Of a stretch of 64,000 nucleotides of DNA, positions 61,348-64,000 are shown in pieces. Position numbers and translations under genes: made by a program. The notes beneath the pieces are model-generated. The model saw nothing but the letters and a program-made list of their open reading frames with translations. It searched no databases and was not told the origin of the DNA. Each line of letters opens with the position of its first letter. Positions within the stretch are counted from its first letter, which is position 1. Source of the stretch: Variovorax davisae (lineage in GTDB: Bacteria > Pseudomonadota > Gammaproteobacteria > Burkholderiales > Burkholderiaceae_C); assembly GCF_030316845.1 (NCBI RefSeq), contig NZ_JASZYS010000003.1, forward strand, positions 310,001 through 374,000. The letters are read 5' to 3'.

Positions 61348-62169
61348 TCAGGTGCCGACGGCAAGTGGGGCGGACATCTTGCGCAGCAATGCAATGGCGC
61401 TGCGCGCCGTGATCCGACCCGTCTTGGGGTTCTCGCTCGGAATGTTCGCGATCGTCATCGACAGCGACGCGCTGTCCGAATCGACCGTGATGGTGTGGGT
61501 GTTCCGAGTGACGCCTGGGTCGGCCCAGATCTCCATCGTCGTTCGATCGGGACCGATGCCCGCGAGCGACAGCCCCACCGCCACGTTGACGTTGGCCGGA
61601 AAGCCCGCGATCGCTTCGCGTGCTGAACCGGCAAAGATCCGCACCGGCTGTGTGATGCCCTCGAGTTCGATGCCGTGCTCGGCCAGGTAGGGTGCGCCCA
61701 GCAGTCCCTTGACTGGCTTGCGCGTCACCATCGTCACGGAGTGCACATCCCCTTCGGAAGCCGCAATGAGCGCATCGAGACCCAGCAGCGCGCCGGTGGG
61801 CACAAGGATGCGCCCGCCCGTGTGCGCAGCAAGGTCGACGAGCTCGGGATGGTCGAGCAGCGCGCCCGAGCTCAGCACGATCAATTGCTTGCCGGCCCCG
61901 AGCACGGGCCGCGCGATGTCTTCGAAGATCGCGGCGGGCGCGCACTCGATGACCACGTCGCAATGCTTCTCGAGTTCATCGAGCGCCACCACGGGCACCT
62001 TGATGCCCTGAGTTGCCAGCCAATCCCGCGCGGACTCGACGCTGCGTGTCGACACCGCCGCGAGCACGCTGTGCGGAATGCCTCGATGCAGCGCGCAAGC
62101 GAGCGACTTGCCGATGGTTCCGAGGCCGGCGATGCCAATTCTTCGTTGTTTGTCAGACGTCATGACCAT
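61348..62169 (-). CDS. Aspartate-dehydrogenase-like (NadX-type) oxidoreductase
   Basis: A 273-aa NAD(P)-dependent enzyme. Rossmann motif GIAGLGTIGKSLACALHRG near residue 12, substrate-domain motifs VIECAPAAIFEDIARPVLGA, LIVLSSGALLDHPELVDLAA, VTRKPVKGL, and the conserved catalytic His in RNTHTITVDSDSASL. It fits aspartate dehydrogenase. It sits between a LysR gene and a catabolic SDR, so it may instead act on another amino or oxo acid. Convergent with lysR. The start may also be 62163. Confidence 0.85.
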   Translation of the reverse strand: MVMTSDKQRRIGIAGLGTIGKSLACALHRGIPHSVLAAVSTRSVESARDWLATQGIKVPVVALDELEKHCDVVIECAPAAIFEDIARPVLGAGKQLIVLSSGALLDHPELVDLAAHTGGRILVPTGALLGLDALIAASEGDVHSVTMVTRKPVKGLLGAPYLAEHGIELEGITQPVRIFAGSAREAIAGFPANVNVAVGLSLAGIGPDRTTMEIWADPGVTRNTHTITVDSDSASLSMTIANIPSENPKTGRITARSAIALLRKMSAPLAVGT

Positions 62170-62440
62170 GAATGCGTTCAGCAGTAATTGAATAAGACGG
62201 CTGCGATCGTAGGGAGGCGATGCGGCGAAGACAAACGATCTTTGATCCCTTCATGCATGACATTCGTGCATTGCAGCACCAAATGAGATCGGGTTTCCTA
62301 TTCGAATGAATGACCGAGGTGGTGCATGACGTCAGGTAATCCATCGCGGCCACATAAATAGTCTGTTCGCATCCAGACCCCAGACCTACATTGGCCCCGC
62401 TGCAAGTACCGCAGCCCCCGTGTGAAGAAGGAGATCCGGA
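62170..62440. promoter_or_regulatory. Divergent regulatory region of the aspartate-dehydrogenase-like and SDR genes
   Basis: Contains the decamer GACAAACGAT (62230-62239) shared with the ligB/lysR region, and TGCATGACATTCGTGCA (62254-62270), a partial dyad. Both are candidates for LysR control. Confidence 0.4.
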
Positions 62441-63226
62441 ATGGAATTGGGTTTGACAGGCAAAGTGGCGCTCGTCGTTGGCGCTGGCGGTGGCCTCGGT
62501 TCGGCCATTGCATTGACGCTTGCCAACGAAGGCGCTGCGATCGCGGCATGCGATGTCGACGAAGTCTCTCTTGCCGCGCTCGGCGAGCGACTCGCCGCAC
62601 AACGAGCGCGCTTCATCACGGTCCGCATGGACCTGCGCGACACCAACCAGTTGCCCGCCCACGCGGCTCGTATCGAAAAAGAACTGGGTGCCGTCGACGT
62701 GCTGGTCAACAACTCCGGGGGACCGCCGCCGAGCCTTGCCAATGGCGTCGCTGCTTCGGTCTGGCGAGACCACTTCGATAGCATGGTGCTTTCTCTGATA
62801 TCGCTGACCGACCTCGTCGTTCCCGCGATGAAGGCGCGTCACTGGGGTCGCATCATCACGAGCACGTCGTCGGGCGTCGTGGCGCCGATCCCGAATCTCG
62901 GGTTGTCGAATGCGCTGCGACTCGCACTGGTCGGATGGTCCAAGACCATAGCCCGAGAACTGGGGCCATCAGGCATCACTGCGAATGTGGTCCTGCCCGG
63001 GCGGATCGCTACTTCGCGCATCGACCAGCTCGACCGCGCCAAGGCGCAACGCGAGGGCCGTCCGGTCGAGGACGTCGTGTGCGAGAGCACGGCCTCGATT
63101 CCCGCCGGGCGCTACGGCACGCCCGAGGAATACGGGCAGGTGGTTGCCTTCCTGGCGAGCCAACAGGCCTCTTACATCAATGGTTCGGTCATTCGCGTCG
63201 ACGGCGGACTGATCCCCAGCATCTGA
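62441..63226 (+). CDS. SDR-family oxidoreductase lacking the catalytic Tyr
   Basis: A 261-aa SDR. Nucleotide site VVGAGGGLGSAIALTLAN is intact with a slight variation. NNSG stands in the NNAG position. Where the YxxxK motif belongs, the sequence is LSNALRLALVGWSKTIAREL. The Tyr is missing and Ser-Asn-x-x-Arg stands instead, as in the known BKR-like SDR subgroup. The C-terminus GSVIRVDGGLIPSI is typical. Activity is therefore uncertain, although this subgroup is widespread. A GGAG lies upstream; the RraA gene follows 24 bases later. Confidence 0.88.
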   Translation: MELGLTGKVALVVGAGGGLGSAIALTLANEGAAIAACDVDEVSLAALGERLAAQRARFITVRMDLRDTNQLPAHAARIEKELGAVDVLVNNSGGPPPSLANGVAASVWRDHFDSMVLSLISLTDLVVPAMKARHWGRIITSTSSGVVAPIPNLGLSNALRLALVGWSKTIARELGPSGITANVVLPGRIATSRIDQLDRAKAQREGRPVEDVVCESTASIPAGRYGTPEEYGQVVAFLASQQASYINGSVIRVDGGLIPSI

Positions 63227-63250
63227 CATTCACTTTGAGAAAGAGAACGC

Positions 63251-63925
63251 ATGAATCCGCAACAGAAAGAAGACATCCGTCAACGCTACTTGCGCGTCGA
63301 CACCTCCAACGTGGCAGACGTGCTCGATGAGCGTGGATTGCTCGACCAGGGCTTGGCGCCGGAGTTCGCGCCGTATCCGGCATTGGCCGGCCGACTCGCC
63401 GGCTGGGCCTACACCATTCGCGGTCAGATGACGCAGTATCCGCTGGGCGGAGACGCCGACAAGATGGCGGCGTGCCAGGGCCTCTCGCCAGGCGAAGTCA
63501 GCGTCTGGAGCGGCGACGGCGAGGGCATCTGCTACTTCGGCGAGCTGATCGCGATTGGCATGAAGGAACGCGGCTGCGTCGGTGCGCTGGTCGATGGCGG
63601 CGTGCGCGACGTCCGCTGGATCGCCGAGCAGGATTACCCGGTCTATGCGCGCTACCGCACGCCGGTGCAGTCGATCGGCCGATGGAAGGTCAATGGCTGC
63701 CAAGTGGCGGTCTCGCTGCGCGGCGCGACGAGCAAGTTCGTGACCGTGAATCCGGGAGACTTCATCTTGGCCGACGAAGACGGCGCCATCGTGATTCCTG
63801 CCGCCCACGTGGAGCCCGTGCTGTTGGCGGCGGAGGGCCTGACCGAGAAGGAAAGGTTGATCCGTGTCGAGCTCAAGTCCGGGCTCAGCCTGGCCCGAGC
63901 CCTCGAAAAGTTCGGCCACGTCTGA
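63251..63925 (+). CDS. RraA-fold protein, second copy
   Basis: A 224-aa RraA/CHA-aldolase-like protein. Marks: VADVLDERGLLDQGL, the substrate site GCVGALVDGGVRDVRWIAEQ, and GDFILADEDGAIVIPAAHVE, where Asp-Glu-Asp-Gly fits the metal-binding loop. It differs strongly from the copy at 53228. In aromatic meta-cleavage pathways the last enzyme, 4-carboxy-4-hydroxy-2-oxoadipate aldolase, has this fold, so this is a plausible pathway member. Confidence 0.87.
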   Translation: MNPQQKEDIRQRYLRVDTSNVADVLDERGLLDQGLAPEFAPYPALAGRLAGWAYTIRGQMTQYPLGGDADKMAACQGLSPGEVSVWSGDGEGICYFGELIAIGMKERGCVGALVDGGVRDVRWIAEQDYPVYARYRTPVQSIGRWKVNGCQVAVSLRGATSKFVTVNPGDFILADEDGAIVIPAAHVEPVLLAAEGLTEKERLIRVELKSGLSLARALEKFGHV

Positions 63926-63976
63926 GCGCACCCGATCCCACGTACCCAACGCTACCCCCAAAGAGAAAGAACACCC

Positions 63977-64000
63977 ATGGTCAACACGCTACCCTTGCGC
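63977..64000 (+). CDS. Start of the next gene, cut by the window end
   Basis: ATG at 63977 follows an AGAGAAAGA purine tract and opens MVNTLPLR to the edge. Eight codons are too few to assign, but the position suggests continuation of the SDR-RraA operon. Confidence 0.5.

Noticed and set aside
1..64000. CRISPR arrays, tRNAs, rRNAs, insertion sequences
   Set aside because: Read for repeat-spacer patterns, transposase motifs and tRNA cloverleafs; none convincing was found by eye.

Overview
The window is GC-rich DNA of a betaproteobacterium, most likely a Burkholderiales member close to Comamonadaceae such as Variovorax. The inference rests on two periplasmic Bug/TctC-type binding proteins without membrane partners, the many DUF3606/DUF3597/DUF2934/DUF883 small proteins, and the overall codon usage. 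No rRNA, tRNA, CRISPR array or complete insertion sequence was seen.

Region 1 (1 to about 41 kb) looks like a stress and envelope accessory region. It encodes KatE catalase, a Cu/Zn superoxide dismutase fused to a beta-propeller, a PQQ-type sugar dehydrogenase, a hemerythrin, a DUF892/YciF protein, PRC-barrel, DUF1003, DUF421, YihY and DUF883 proteins, RecQ, an AlkB-like oxygenase, a stand-alone DNA-ligase-like protein, NnrD, an antiporter and several lipoproteins. It is scarred. There are frameshifts in an autotransporter, exonuclease III, a pyruvate-oxidase-like enzyme, a GIY-YIG protein and a membrane protein. There are remnants of cardiolipin synthase, catalase and histidine kinase genes. 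A collapsed copy of the 33.5-36.5 kb block lies at 2.06-2.67 kb.

Region 2 (41.5-47.8 kb) is a toxin-antitoxin island. Two unrelated hipBA modules, each with its own dyad-containing promoter, bracket an orphan polymorphic-toxin C-terminal gene followed by a lipoprotein that may be its immunity protein.

Region 3 (47.9-54.7 kb) is an intact catabolic operon: HisD/HpsN-like dehydrogenase, SDR, LacI regulator, two Bug solute-binding proteins, RraA-like protein and HpcH/HpaI aldolase. Two identical 16-bp palindromes lie just upstream and are probably the operators of the LacI protein encoded within the operon.

Region 4 (54.9-58.3 kb) holds a few envelope and unknown genes. Region 5 (58.3-64 kb) is a second catabolic cluster: class III (LigB-type) extradiol dioxygenase and alpha/beta hydrolase on one strand, a divergent LysR regulator, an aspartate-dehydrogenase-like enzyme, an SDR lacking the catalytic Tyr, a second RraA-like protein and the start of a further gene. 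This fits aromatic ring meta-cleavage, but the substrate cannot be read from sequence. Regions 3-5 show no frameshifts, in contrast to region 1.
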